A stretch of 64,000 bases of DNA. It comes from Mesobacillus foraminis (GTDB lineage: Bacteria; Bacillota; Bacilli; Bacillales; Cytobacillaceae). Shown here in pieces: positions 37,183 through 46,430 of this stretch. Position 1 is the first letter of the stretch. Each line of letters opens with the position of its first letter. Location: the NCBI RefSeq assembly GCF_004340465.1, contig NZ_SLVV01000016.1, forward strand, positions 1-64,000, read 5' to 3'. Both the position numbers and the translations under genes were made by a program. A model generated the notes under the pieces. That model made no database searches, had not been told where the DNA came from, and saw only the letters and a program-made list of their open reading frames with translations.

Positions 37183-38147
37183 ACAAATATTCTCACTTTT
37201 TAACTTCCTTAAAGATATCTTATGTAAACTTTGAAGAACGCCATTTCCCCTCCCCTGGTTTTATACGAATAATCAAGAATTTCCTTATGATCAATTCCTT
37301 TTTTCCTGATTCCTAAAATGCCACGTTCAATAATAATAAAAAGTGGCATGTATGTAATAGTACTGGAACCTTCAAATATTTATGAACAGGCTTACTCAGA
37401 CATTCCGTACAGTGAGTTCAAATAAAATAGCCCCCTGCCATGAATTTGGAAATGGAGAGGGCAATCTATATAAAAGAGGTGTGCAATACCCTATTCCTTA
37501 GTGTATGAAGGTAGGGGTAAATTAGGTGCAAGGCCAGCTAATGGCTACTGGGATTAGGAGAAAAAGATATAAAGAAAGAACCCCTGCCAGCAAATTAAAG
37601 CTGACAGGGGAGGTATGGGATGCTAGCCAGGACTGACCAGACTTGTCCTTAATTTTATTTAACTATGTACAGATTTATTACCATTATCTTTGGCTTCGCC
37701 ATTGCCTTAACTATCGTGCGGCAACGCTTTTTAAACTGTATTACCTATTTTTATTTCACTAAGGTTAGTATCTTTTTGGATAGGTATTTTGTTCTTTTTA
37801 TTTACGGTGAGGACTTTAGTCCGAACCAGCGAAGCTGTACTCTTTTACTACGGTTGTTTAAGTTTCTCTATATACAGGCACGCCAAAACAGGGTGGTCAC
37901 TTACCTGTGTGAGAAAAAGGGCCATATGGGGTTGGTTTCATTCTTACGGTCGACATGATAGACTTGATAGCAGAAAAAGGATGTACTTAAACTAAGTGGT
38001 TGGTTATATTTTTGGAGTTTTGGATGGTTGATTACATTTAGAATTACCTTATTATATATAATGATTATCTTAGTCTAATGCCACTGAACTAAACGAGTAC
38101 CTACAGGTATATTATTAATCAGATATAATTGCAGGAGTTGAAATATT

Positions 38148-38627
38148 ATGACATGGACCGTTGCCATATTCTTAGTTGGATTGATCCTTAAATTTATCAT
38201 GAGTCCTCCAAGTGCAGTTGTGGAATGGGTTTTAAGTAAATTTGCCCTCCATCCAAAACTTGATCCAAAAGAGGTTGCTGTAACATTTAATGGAAAGCAT
38301 TTAGAAGAGGATGAAAAAATTAGCTTTACGAATTATTTTAATGAATCGACATTTTTAAAAAAATATTATATATTCCCAGGTAATGAAAAATTATTTTTGC
38401 ATCCAGAGACTAATGTTACTCCATTTGTCATCACTGTAAAAAGAGGCAAAAAAGAGACAAATCTCTTTGTTTATAGTTACGATGACCATATTGATGTGGT
38501 GAAGCAATACAAGAAAAAAGTGGTATCTTATATTCTGCGTTCCGATGATCTACAAAATTTCACTAAATCAACTAATGCATTAAATATAAATGTCTATAAG
38601 GATATTCTTGGTAGAAGCAGGTCATAG
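38148..38627 (+). CDS. yfmQ: YfmQ-family protein
   Basis: 159 residues. One N-terminal membrane helix (about residues 4-20) is followed by a soluble domain with the segments FALHPKLDPKEVAVTFNGK and LHPETNVTPFVITVKRG, typical of the Bacillus YfmQ family. The function of the family is not known. The protein should be anchored with its domain on one face of the membrane. AGGAG precedes the ATG. The gene stands alone, followed by transposase remnants. Confidence 0.75.
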   Translation: MTWTVAIFLVGLILKFIMSPPSAVVEWVLSKFALHPKLDPKEVAVTFNGKHLEEDEKISFTNYFNESTFLKKYYIFPGNEKLFLHPETNVTPFVITVKRGKKETNLFVYSYDDHIDVVKQYKKKVVSYILRSDDLQNFTKSTNALNINVYKDILGRSRS

Positions 38628-38685
38628 TTTTGACATTAGATGCAAAGAAGAAAAAAGACAACCCCAAAATGAACTGCACCCCAAT

Positions 38686-38960
38686 TGTTAGACACAGCTA
38701 ACAATTGGAGGTGCAGTTTTTTAATGGCCAAATTTACTTTGGGAGAAAAATTACAGCAGTAAAGAGGTAAACCGTAGCGAGGGTCATAAAACAGTGGCTA
38801 ATTCATTGGAGGTAATTCTGGCGTTTTTCACAATTGGATTAAACAATATGAATTCAGGCGTGAGGCTGCTTTTGAAAAGTCCTATACAACTTACACCCTG
38901 GAGTATAAACTGGATGTACTAAATTATATGACGGCCAAGGGACATCCTTAAGGGAAACAG
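38686..38960 (+). pseudogene. IS3-family OrfA remnant
   Basis: Broken frames spell parts of an IS150-group OrfA, for example MAKFTLGEKLQ, the segment FHNWIKQYEFR and [13 protein letters not shown], with at least two frameshifts. An inverted repeat around CAATTGTTAG at 38675-38700 may be a former IS end. It is not functional. Confidence 0.65.
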
Positions 38961-39101
38961 CAAAGAAATTTTCAATAACAGCATAATCGTAAAACAGTTT
39001 CCCTTACGGGACAAATTTTGTGTAATTCCTCGTTCGCTTAGAGAAAGTTGATATTTTTTCATCTGGTAGTGCCATCCCTGGTCTGAATGAAGAAGAAGCA
39101 C
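38961..39101 (-). pseudogene. IS3-family OrfB remnant, inverted relative to OrfA
   Basis: The minus strand encodes [18 protein letters not shown] and [12 protein letters not shown], the second-Asp region of an IS3-family DDE transposase, followed in another frame by YAVIENFF. It abuts the OrfA remnant in opposite orientation. Two insertion sequences, or an inversion, must have produced the junction. Confidence 0.65.
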
Positions 39102-39744
39102 CTCTTCACCTGTTAACTAAAAACGTCTCTAAATAAACCTTTCATCCTTTCTCTGGTTCTTCACCGTATAGCCCATAACAAAGGCACTAACTTATACCTT
39201 GAGTGCCTTCATTATAGTTCCAACCGTTGAACTTTAGATTGAAGGGGTTGATGCCTAGCTCGTGTTGAAACTTTTTTAACACATACCGGTACCAGAAAGA
39301 ATCAGGAAGGTTATTTAGTCCAACAATGCAATGAGAAAATTCGCCCTGTTGGTGGCTACGATGTTTTCCGGAGTTTTAACAATAAAAACAAAATGTATAT
39401 AGAAGAAAAGGTGCTTGTTCAACAGGTTACCCAACAAGCAGCATTAAAGGATTCATCTGAAGATTCTTCTTCTGTGCTTATAAATTTATTTTATATAAAC
39501 GGAAAACTTTTATGGAAAGAAAAACCTCCCCCTACCCTGTACATATACTTTCATAGTATGAATTCAATTGTACGTAAATTTGGTTATACGATCCGTGTCC
39601 TAATATGAGATGATAGATCCCCAAAGACCCACCTTCCATTATTATGGAGGGTGGCTTTTATTATGTGAAATTAATTAGTCATTCCTTATGCCCAAGCATT
39701 TGTTATTCAACAAACGCTACCCGTTAGTTCAATAAGAAAATAGC
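39102..39744. other. Gene-poor stretch with terminator
   Basis: No supported gene. An AAGGCACT/GAGTGCCTT hairpin lies at 39181-39210 and a terminator-like stem at 39628-39660. A 71-codon frame at 39393-39608 has no ribosome binding site or recognisable similarity. Confidence 0.45.
39628..39662 (+). terminator. Terminator-like hairpin
   Basis: CCACCTTCCA pairs with TGGAGGGTGG (two G-U pairs), followed by CTTTTATTAT. It may serve whatever remnant transcript comes from the left. Confidence 0.55.
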
Positions 39745-40305
39745 TTATATTTCAATCTGTTTAATTACTTTGGCTGGATTGCCACCCACTACAACATTAT
39801 CTGGTACATCCTTAGTAACTACCGCACCTGATGCAATTACAACATTGTCCCCTACTGTTACTCCTGGGTTAATTACTGCACTTCCACCAATCCATACGTT
39901 GTTTCCAAAGGTAATCGGTATTGCGTATTCTTTACCAGAATTGCGTTCAGTTGGGTTAAGTGGATGTGTTGCAGTATAGATTTGTACACCAGGTGCAAGC
40001 ATACAATTATCGCCAAATCGCACTTCACAAACATCTAAGATGGTACAGTCGAAGTTTGCAAAAAAGTTTTCACCAACGTGTGTATTATAGCCATAGTCAA
40101 AACGTATATTTGGCTCCATATATACATTTTCTCCAGTGGAACCGAGTAATTCCTTTAATAACTTTGACCGTTTTTCTCCTTCAGTTTCTAATGTTTGATT
40201 ATAAATTCTAACTTTTCGTCTCGCTTCCTCACGGTCCTTTAATAATACTGGGTCAGCAGGGTTGTACATTTCCCCAGCTAACATCTTCTCTTTTTCTGTT
40301 CTCAT
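39745..40305 (-). CDS. maa: Maltose O-acetyltransferase-like hexapeptide acetyltransferase
   Basis: 186 residues of the LacA/Maa group, which transfers acetyl from acetyl-CoA to sugars. An N-terminal helical Mac domain ([19 protein letters not shown]) is followed by a left-handed beta-helix with hexapeptide repeats from about residue 65. The catalytic His lies in [14 protein letters not shown] and the CoA-binding end is [20 protein letters not shown] precedes the ATG. It is monocistronic, ending before the next unit. Confidence 0.85.
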   Translation of the reverse strand: MRTEKEKMLAGEMYNPADPVLLKDREEARRKVRIYNQTLETEGEKRSKLLKELLGSTGENVYMEPNIRFDYGYNTHVGENFFANFDCTILDVCEVRFGDNCMLAPGVQIYTATHPLNPTERNSGKEYAIPITFGNNVWIGGSAVINPGVTVGDNVVIASGAVVTKDVPDNVVVGGNPAKVIKQIEI

Positions 40306-40388
40306 AAGTACATCTCCTTACTAAATTTATATATTTAATTATATCAGTTCGCTTGTTGAAGTAACCTCCCCCGTTAGCAAACCACAAA

Positions 40389-40414
40389 AAAGGCTGCTTT
40401 TTTTTGCAGCCTTT
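40389..40414. terminator. Bidirectional terminator
   Basis: AAAGGCTGC and GCAGCCTTT form a perfect 9-bp stem around a poly-T loop. It lies between two minus-strand units and can end the oxidoreductase transcript coming from the right. Confidence 0.7.
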
Positions 40415-40679
40415 ACTTTAAAGAGGGCACCCGTTCGTTCAAGAGCGTATCTGCTTTCAACTCGTCTGTTCTAACCCAACGTTCATTGAACTATCTTTAT
40501 TTTTAGTTCCACTTCCTTCTCCTAGCGATTTTCTATTTTGCATTCAAAATTACATACTTATATCTAAGTGTTTTTTTACTATCCAATCTTTAACAATAAA
40601 AATAGACTGGCAATTAGGACTTAGGTTTGGTTTTCATTTCGGTCGCATAGATGTTCACTAAATTTCTGTAATAAACACC

Positions 40680-41648
40680 TCAGCGTTGCGCCAAAGTTAT
40701 GACAACATTTCCCTTTTTATGTCCCTTTTCCACATACCGGTGGGCCTCTGCAACTTCTTCCAATGGATATCGTCGATCGATGACCGCTTTGATCTTTCCT
40801 GCCTCATAAAGATCTTTAAGATAGTTCAGATTTGCTTGGTTTTGCATAAGTCCCGCCGTTACAAAAATTGCTTTCTTTTTCCCGAACATCGCAGTCTGTA
40901 ACATGTTAAAGAGGAGGGACAATGAAGGGACCGTGGAAAGGTAGACACCTCTTTGCGTAAGAGAGCATTTACATTGTGAAAAGGAGCGTTTACCCACTGC
41001 ATCGAAAATAACGTCATATGTCTTTCCGTTTTTCGTAAAATCCTCCCTGGTGTAGTCAATGACCTTATCTGCTCCATGCGATTTTACCAACTCTATATTT
41101 GTTGTACTGCATACTCCTGTAACTTCTGCACCCAAGTATTTAGCTATTTGTACCGCATATATCCCTACTGCTCCAGATGCACCATTAATCAGGACATTTT
41201 GTCCGCGCTTTAATTTAGCTTTATCACGAAGGAATGTCAGGGCGGTAGGTGCACCATCACAGACGGCGGCGGCTTCTTCATAGGACATAGCAGACGATTT
41301 GATCGTCAACGGGGTATCTTCGTGCAGACATTTGTATTCGGCTTGAGCACCAAGCGTCCTTGCACTTAACCCAAATACCTGGTCGCCTACTTGAAATTTC
41401 AATACCTTTTTTCCAACAGCATCAACTTCGCCGGAAAGCTCCGCACCGAGTATTGAGTTTTTTGGCCTTTTTAGACCGTAAACAAGCTTAACAATAGGGG
41501 AACCTTTTCGAAAGGTACAGTCTGCTGGTCCAACTGAAGCCGCGTGTATTTTGATTCGGACTTCATGATCTTTCGGGATTGGCGTATCAATCTCTTGAAG
41601 CTGAAAAACATCCGGCGTTCCATATTTGGTGCATACGATTGCCTTCAT
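40680..41648 (-). CDS. NAD(P)-dependent medium-chain oxidoreductase (quinone reductase-like)
   Basis: 322 residues of the MDR family without zinc ligands. The GroES-like domain covers about residues 1-120 (ILGAELSGEVDAVGKKV). The Rossmann motif NGASGAVGIYAVQIAKYLGAEV near residue 155 binds the nicotinamide cofactor. Known relatives reduce quinones or enones or oxidise alcohols; the exact substrate is unknown. GGAGAGAGG precedes the ATG. The DUF4386, XRE and membrane-protein genes lie upstream on the same strand and may be co-transcribed. Confidence 0.82.
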   Translation of the reverse strand: MKAIVCTKYGTPDVFQLQEIDTPIPKDHEVRIKIHAASVGPADCTFRKGSPIVKLVYGLKRPKNSILGAELSGEVDAVGKKVLKFQVGDQVFGLSARTLGAQAEYKCLHEDTPLTIKSSAMSYEEAAAVCDGAPTALTFLRDKAKLKRGQNVLINGASGAVGIYAVQIAKYLGAEVTGVCSTTNIELVKSHGADKVIDYTREDFTKNGKTYDVIFDAVGKRSFSQCKCSLTQRGVYLSTVPSLSLLFNMLQTAMFGKKKAIFVTAGLMQNQANLNYLKDLYEAGKIKAVIDRRYPLEEVAEAHRYVEKGHKKGNVVITLAQR

Positions 41649-41873
41649 ATGGCCTCTCTCCTTTTTTTCATCTTCTTCCTGATAGAATTACACCTGTTAG
41701 GGTAAGCCAATGACTCTAGAATCTGGAAGGCTTTCTCAAAGGGGATTAATTTTCCTTTTGTGCTGTGATGGTAATCAATTGTAGTGGGATCTTTTCAAGA
41801 TGAGGGCAACGTCAGTTTTGGATTTGATCAGTGGTTTTATCTTTCAAATTCAATACATTACATAGTCATTGTC

Positions 41874-42605
41874 TTACATAGAGGAATACTCATGTTTAGA
41901 AGCTTCCCTCAGTTCAGAAAGGGAATCAATCGCAGTTTTATTAAATCCCTTAATAAGGAGCCATACAGCTAAAATCATTTCATTAGCTGCTACTGGCACA
42001 GCCAAAACAGCACCCCAAAAAGAAATTTGGGGAAACACACCGAACATTACGAATAAAGCACAAACAAAAACAAAAGTTGCCCCTGTCATCCCCAGAATGG
42101 ATATGAATCTCGGCACAAGTTTGGTTTTATAAAAAATATAACTATACATCAACGTATTTATACCAAGCATAAAGAGGGGGCCGAGCATAAATGTCCATTC
42201 ATGAATTGCTTTTAAGACGATACCTGAAGCATGAAAAGATGTGGGATCCTGGACTTCTGCTGCTGCAAATTCCTGGCTTAAGGTTAAGAGGGACAATACA
42301 CTGATTAAACCAACAGTAATAATAATCGCTTCAAGAAACCTGAAGCAAACATGCCATAGGGCGATTGTTTCATTGTACATTCTTAACAAAGGAAACATGG
42401 TAGTGGCGGTACCAACAGCTGAAACGACAAGAATTAACTCCATGAGCGCTCCTACTATCACTTGGTTGGCATGTTCGGAACCTTTTGTCAGGTAATCGGG
42501 ACCATTTAAGATAGGATCGTATAAATTAAGACCGATCACAGCCGAAACAGCAGCCAGTAAAAACAGTACACCCACAATACTTGCAGCTTTTTTCTTTGAA
42601 TTCAT
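41874..42605 (-). CDS. DUF4386 membrane protein
   Basis: 243 residues with six to seven predicted helices. The N-terminal KKKAASIVGVLFLLAAVSAV, the central FRFLEAIIITVGLISVL and the late GLFPQ-like segment FGVFPQISFWG fit DUF4386, a family of unknown function common in Bacillaceae. The gene is 43 bp after an XRE regulator, with which such membrane proteins are often grouped. A role in membrane stress response is only a guess. Confidence 0.72.
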   Translation of the reverse strand: MNSKKKAASIVGVLFLLAAVSAVIGLNLYDPILNGPDYLTKGSEHANQVIVGALMELILVVSAVGTATTMFPLLRMYNETIALWHVCFRFLEAIIITVGLISVLSLLTLSQEFAAAEVQDPTSFHASGIVLKAIHEWTFMLGPLFMLGINTLMYSYIFYKTKLVPRFISILGMTGATFVFVCALFVMFGVFPQISFWGAVLAVPVAANEMILAVWLLIKGFNKTAIDSLSELREASKHEYSSM

Positions 42606-42648
42606 TCTTTTATCCCCTCACTTAATAAATTCAAAAATAATATTGTTC

Positions 42649-42873
42649 TTACTGCTTTGTGTTTTCCCCATAATAGAATATCTCTTCCAACGGTAAGTTA
42701 AAGGTGTGTGCAATGCGAAAAGCTAGTTCCAGGGATGGGGAGTAGTTCCCCTTTTCAAGAGCCACGATGGTTTGTCTTGTTACGCCCACCTTGTCAGCCA
42801 ATTGCTGCTGAGTCATTTCATCATGGTTGAATCGTAATTTCCGAATGTGATTGCCGACAAGATTTTTACCCAT
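42649..42873 (-). CDS. Small XRE-family HTH regulator
   Basis: 74 residues, nearly all helix-turn-helix: IRKLRFNHDEMTQQQLADKVGVTRQTIVALEKGNYSPSLELAF. The domain stands alone, like B. subtilis YozG-type regulators. Its start codon lies 3 bp after the stop of the upstream four-helix protein, and the pair architecture (membrane protein plus small XRE repressor) suggests regulation of its own operon through the inverted repeat at 43349-43386. Confidence 0.85.
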   Translation of the reverse strand: MGKNLVGNHIRKLRFNHDEMTQQQLADKVGVTRQTIVALEKGNYSPSLELAFRIAHTFNLPLEEIFYYGENTKQ

Positions 42874-42876
42874 ATT

Positions 42877-43323
42877 TTATACTCCTCTCCGATAGTGATA
42901 AAGTTTTGTAACGGAGCCAATCACATCTGAAATGAACCCTGAAGTAATCAGAATAATGAACATCATATGTGAGGGCTGAAGAATGACCAGCGATCCCATT
43001 GCAATAAGAAAGCCGATGAGAAACACAAAAAACGAATTACGGTGCGCTTTCAATTCGATTAACCTATCTAATTCATCCGCAAATGTGGGTTCTTTTTCTT
43101 TGGTCGTAAGTCTAAATACAATGTTGAAAATAATGGTGATAATGATATGTGCAATTATTGAAAACAATGTCAGAAAGAGGACAAAGGAACCCCAATAACG
43201 AAAAGCTTCAATCGACTCCAGCCCCCCTCCTGGGAACCGCGGATACATGTACAAACAATAAGAGACGAAAATGAGTATAGCACTAATTAAAGATACGATG
43301 CTTTTCTTTTCCTGGTATGTCAT
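42877..43323 (-). CDS. Four-helix membrane protein, partner of the XRE regulator
   Basis: 148 residues with four predicted helices in two hairpins (about 10-28, 45-70, 95-112, 118-138) separated by a charged cytoplasmic loop TTKEKEPTFADELDRLIELK. It resembles the small DUF2178-like membrane proteins encoded before XRE regulators in Firmicutes. It is the first gene of the minus-strand unit, behind AAGGAGG. Function unknown. Confidence 0.72.
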   Translation of the reverse strand: MTYQEKKSIVSLISAILIFVSYCLYMYPRFPGGGLESIEAFRYWGSFVLFLTLFSIIAHIIITIIFNIVFRLTTKEKEPTFADELDRLIELKAHRNSFFVFLIGFLIAMGSLVILQPSHMMFIILITSGFISDVIGSVTKLYHYRRGV

Positions 43324-43348
43324 GATTTACACCTCCTTGTCGGGTAAA

Positions 43349-43406
43349 TTTTACATTGAGTATAGTGTTATATACATAATGTAAAATAAACCATACATAA
43401 AGTCAA
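43349..43406 (-). promoter_or_regulatory. Promoter with operator of the XRE operon
   Basis: Reading the minus strand, TTGACT (43406-43401) and TACATT (43383-43378) form a sigma-A promoter with a 17-bp spacer. The arms TTTTACATT (43349-43357) and AATGTAAAA (43378-43386) are a perfect 9-bp inverted repeat, one arm covering the -10 box. Repression by the encoded XRE protein is inferred. Confidence 0.6.
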
Positions 43407-43423
43407 GTGTATATTACAAAAAT

Positions 43424-43460
43424 AGGCTGGAGCATGACCCAGTGGGCAATGTTCCAGCCT
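43424..43460 (-). terminator. Hairpin with minus-strand T-run
   Basis: AGGCTGGA and TCCAGCCT form an 8-bp stem extended by partial pairing. On the minus strand it is followed by TATTTTTGT. It insulates the XRE operon promoter from minus-strand read-through. Confidence 0.6.
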
Positions 43461-43573
43461 TTAAAAAGAAGAAATTCGAGATAAAACCTCATACATTTAG
43501 TGAGGAATGGAGATCTGATGACGAGTTTTTTGTCGCCGAATTTGAAATTTATGGAATAATAACTCTATCATTA

Positions 43574-43609
43574 AAAAAACATAGGGAGATTTTAGTCTTC
43601 CTATGTTTT
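43574..43609 (-). terminator. Terminator for minus-strand remnant
   Basis: AAAACATAGG (43576-43585) and CCTATGTTTT (43600-43609) form a perfect 10-bp stem with eight T following on the minus strand. It lies downstream of the minus-strand pseudogene at 43775-44011. Confidence 0.7.
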
Positions 43610-43774
43610 CATCCATATTATTTATCTGTTTGTTCTTGCTTCTTTTTCAAATACTCCGCACGTATTTTTAATTTACTGAAGTAAAGCTTATTACTTTATT
43701 AGTGTACTTCTAACTTTGCATATATCAGTAAAAACATTAAAAACTTAGTAAAATAATTCATCGCTAAATGGTAT

Positions 43775-44011
43775 TCATTTCATTGCTATAATCAATCCCT
43801 TGACACTCTGTACAGGCCTCAATAATTCTATTTCTTGTTTGTTTAGCTCTTTTCTAAAGGTCCAATTGTTCGGTAAATAAGGGGTTAAAATATTAAACAA
43901 TCTAAGTCTACTCCATCTTTTAAATGGTTCTTAATGCTAATAACCATTACGTTCTCGATGATTTCAAATTTCGGTTTCTGAGGGGAAATATTGTTTTTTG
44001 CAAAGTCTTTT
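43775..44011 (-). pseudogene. Unidentified gene remnant, frameshifted
   Basis: The minus strand reads FEIIENVMVISIKNHLKDGV and, after one missing base (GATTGTTT where GATTGGTTT would continue the frame), PYLPNNWTFRKELNKQEI through to a stop at 43775. The text is clearly protein-like, with good codon pattern, but I do not recognise the family. The upstream part is degraded. Confidence 0.45.
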
Positions 44012-44712
44012 TACAACTTGTTTAAAAAATCTACATCCCCAATATTTTTCTCAAAAAGTCACCCCATGATATTACTTTTCTACTAATATCTTTCTTGATC
44101 CAACTATTACCCTCTTCAACTTTTCGTTAGCTCAACAAGAAAAGCAATGCCTTGTTAAAGCATCGCACCCGAAAGTTTAAGTACAATTCTTCGCAATCTT
44201 GTAATTAGCATTAAAAAAGGGAGTAAAGTAATTACCTCTCTAGTACAACAGCTATTAAAATATGACATTCATCGCACATTCCATATTCTTGAGGAAGAAG
44301 AGAGGAACAAGAAAAAAGATTGCTAAAAACCAAAACCTTAATTTAGTTTGTGTTTATGTTAGAGTTCATATATAATATTGGAATAATAAAATACTTCCTC
44401 TTAACCGATTGAGTAGAGGTTGCAACTTTTATTAGTAAAACGCATGAGATAAAGAGATATCATGGACTGCGTTTGAAAGGAAAAGTTGCCGAAATATGCT
44501 TTAACTCTCTTTTAAAGCATATTGGGGCTGTTATCGAATAGGTACAGCACTGTCACGTTTCTTGACCAAGAAATGTGAGGAGCTAATCTTCGGAAGGTTT
44601 GATTCGGACTATGCTTTTAGCCGTCGATCTTTCTTCGACGGCTTTTTCTATTTTGTTTTACTTCCTTATATGCTAATCCATTCTTAATAATTCAAAAAGG
44701 AGAATCTAATTA
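44012..44712. other. Gene-poor region with orphan terminator
   Basis: No supported gene. A strong plus-strand terminator, AGCCGTCGA/TCGACGGCT followed by TTTTTCTATTTT, lies at 44619-44655. It follows 100 bp of non-coding sequence that could be a small RNA. Short protein-like text at 44240-44325 (VITSLVQQLLKYDIHRTFHI) may be a fragment. Confidence 0.45.
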
Positions 44713-44859
44713 ATGAAAATTCTATTTAAAAATACTGAAGAGATTAAAGGTAAGATTGTAGGAGACTATGGTTGGATGTATGAGATTGAGCTAGCGGCAG
44801 GAGGAGTAATGATAGTATCTAAAGCTGATATTACTTTTGTAGAATCTGTGGCAGTATGA
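44713..44859 (+). CDS. 48-residue hypothetical protein
   Basis: The ATG follows AAAAGGAGAA and opens MKILFKNTEEIKGKIVGDYG, ending FVESVAV. A perfect terminator starts 15 bp after the stop, so this is a tidy monocistronic unit. The alternating hydrophobic pattern suggests a small beta-rich soluble protein. Not recognised. Confidence 0.6.
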   Translation: MKILFKNTEEIKGKIVGDYGWMYEIELAAGGVMIVSKADITFVESVAV

Positions 44860-44874
44860 GCAGAGGCAAGATGT

Positions 44875-44912
44875 AAAACAGTCTGAGGGGTAACTTTCTC
44901 AGACTGTTTTAT
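44875..44912 (+). terminator. Terminator after the 48-residue protein gene
   Basis: AAAACAGTCTGAG and CTCAGACTGTTTT form a perfect 13-bp stem with a ten-base loop, usable in both directions. Confidence 0.85.
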
Positions 44913-45345
44913 GTGGTGGTGAGATTTGTACAATAACGAAATTATAGCCTTTTAAATGGCAAGAAATACAGAAACATTTTTGGAATCAACACGCTTTGGA
45001 AGTGGTTCTGTTTTTTAATAGGGCAAAAATCCAATGTAAGAGCTTATTTATTCAAGCACCATTAGCATATGGGAAAAGGCTTTTTCTTTGGTTAAGGATA
45101 TATGATGAAAAAAGACTCCCGTTTAAGCAGCCCTCCTGCTGTATTTTACGATTAAAATCCGTTTTTTGTGCTGATAACTCGCATATGTAAACTTAAGAAT
45201 TATTAATATGACTGTTTCTTATATTTAACCCTCACCATTTTACCAAAAAGTAAATTACATAGAAGTGTGGTTATCTGTAATTTTCATTTTTTATAATGAG
45301 TCCTCCTACCCGTTGTTGGAAACAAAAACAGAGGGTGCCCGTAGC
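44913..45345. other. Intergenic region, nothing recognised
   Basis: About 430 bp with no supported gene. A 64-codon frame at 44996-45190 lacks a ribosome binding site and any familiar motif. Confidence 0.45.
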
Positions 45346-46191
45346 TTAATGAAATTTTTTCTTTTTCTCCAGCTTATCATTTAATTTTTTAAAGTTTTCA
45401 ATTGCATCAGGTATCGACAATTCCTTTGCTAAACTAGTTCCTTTTTGTATAGAACTTTTAGCCTTTTCAAATTGTTTAGCCTTTATCTGAGCATCCGCAA
45501 GTGTATACCAATAGAACCACGCATCCATTTTTGATATTTTATCGTTATAAAATTTTTCAATAGTAGGATAGTAATTAAAGTATAGTTCTTCATCTAGAAC
45601 TAATTTGTCTCCATTCCACTTTAGAACATCTACAAAATAGGTATCTGCAATGTACCTTTGCCAGACGGCCATACCGACTTTCTTATTCCTTAATAACTCC
45701 ATCATATGATACGGAACTTGTGCTATCATCTTTAAAGAGTTATTATTCCATTTAAATATCTCTAGTTTACTTCCTGATGAAGCACCGATTGTGACACCAA
45801 AAAGATACTCTTTAATACCATCACCGGTAATATCAGCAAAACCAGAATAATCTAATCCTACCCCCTTTGTTTGGGTCTCCCAAGTCTTTTCCCACTTTTC
45901 ATTTTCTTTTCTTAATACTATTACGCCAAATTGTGAAGGATTAGGTTGATCTTTCGCCTTTATCTCAAAAGTAAAGATAATCTCTTCGTGTCCATCTTGG
46001 TTAAAGTCATAAAGCTGATATGGTTTAATGGATTTAGGTTCTTTAGGAATTACCAATGTTGAATTTGGTGGTAAAAACGCATTGATAACTTTCATTAGGT
46101 CTTTTTTTAAGTTAACTTCAGCGTGAGTAAAAATAGGTGAAATATTTAAAATAACTGATAACAGTATCGTAAATAATAAAATTTTTCGCAT
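45346..46191 (-). CDS. Secreted protein with FG-GAP/Ca-binding-like repeats
   Basis: About 281 residues. The start at ATG 46191 follows GAGGGGA. A cleavable signal peptide ends at THAEV near residue 25. Two calcium-loop-like motifs, YDFNQDGHEEIIF near 66 and ADITGDGIKEYLF near 118, resemble VCBS/FG-GAP repeats. The last 70 residues are helical and lysine-rich with a TPR-like pattern (WFYWYTLADAQIKAKQFEKA). Secreted, function unknown. Confidence 0.7.
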   Translation of the reverse strand: MRKILLFTILLSVILNISPIFTHAEVNLKKDLMKVINAFLPPNSTLVIPKEPKSIKPYQLYDFNQDGHEEIIFTFEIKAKDQPNPSQFGVIVLRKENEKWEKTWETQTKGVGLDYSGFADITGDGIKEYLFGVTIGASSGSKLEIFKWNNNSLKMIAQVPYHMMELLRNKKVGMAVWQRYIADTYFVDVLKWNGDKLVLDEELYFNYYPTIEKFYNDKISKMDAWFYWYTLADAQIKAKQFEKAKSSIQKGTSLAKELSIPDAIENFKKLNDKLEKKKKFH

Positions 46192-46430
46192 CAATAATCC
46201 CCTCTATTTACTACTTAGCTAATATTAGCGATTATTGTTCCCTAATGTTAACTTGAATATCAAAAGCCTTTGTTTAACTAACTCTTAGTAAGCATTCCTA
46301 TAATTGATTGAATAAGAATACACCTTTTACAGTAGCAGGTAAGTTAAAAGGCGCTATACCTTTTAGATGAAATTTGCCTTCAATAAAAAAACGAGGTTCA
46401 ACCCTCGCTTCGAAAAATATTATATTATGA

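Larger units (their letters stand above)
36659..38147. other. 1.5-kb gene-free region with paired palindromes
   Basis: No gene is convincingly supported. Frames of 97 and 68 codons near 37665-37995 lack start signals and family similarity. The stretch contains a TATTCGTA-type inverted repeat at 36813-36838, two related long palindromes at 36974-37006 and 37145-37182, a TATACGAAT half-site near 37262, and a CCCCTGCCAGC/GCTGACAGGGG hairpin at 37581-37610 that has a minus-strand T/C-rich tail. Confidence 0.5.

Noticed and set aside
37665-37995. Two overlapping frames of 97 and 68 codons with hydrophobic text
   Set aside because: No start signals, no family similarity and two frames compete; treated as non-coding or an unreadable relic.
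39393-39608. 71-codon plus-strand frame
   Set aside because: No ribosome binding site and it lies in insertion-sequence debris; no motif.
43442-43684. 80-codon plus-strand frame
   Set aside because: It overlaps two terminator hairpins and lacks a start signal.
44996-45190. 64-codon plus-strand frame
   Set aside because: No ribosome binding site, no similarity, unusual composition.
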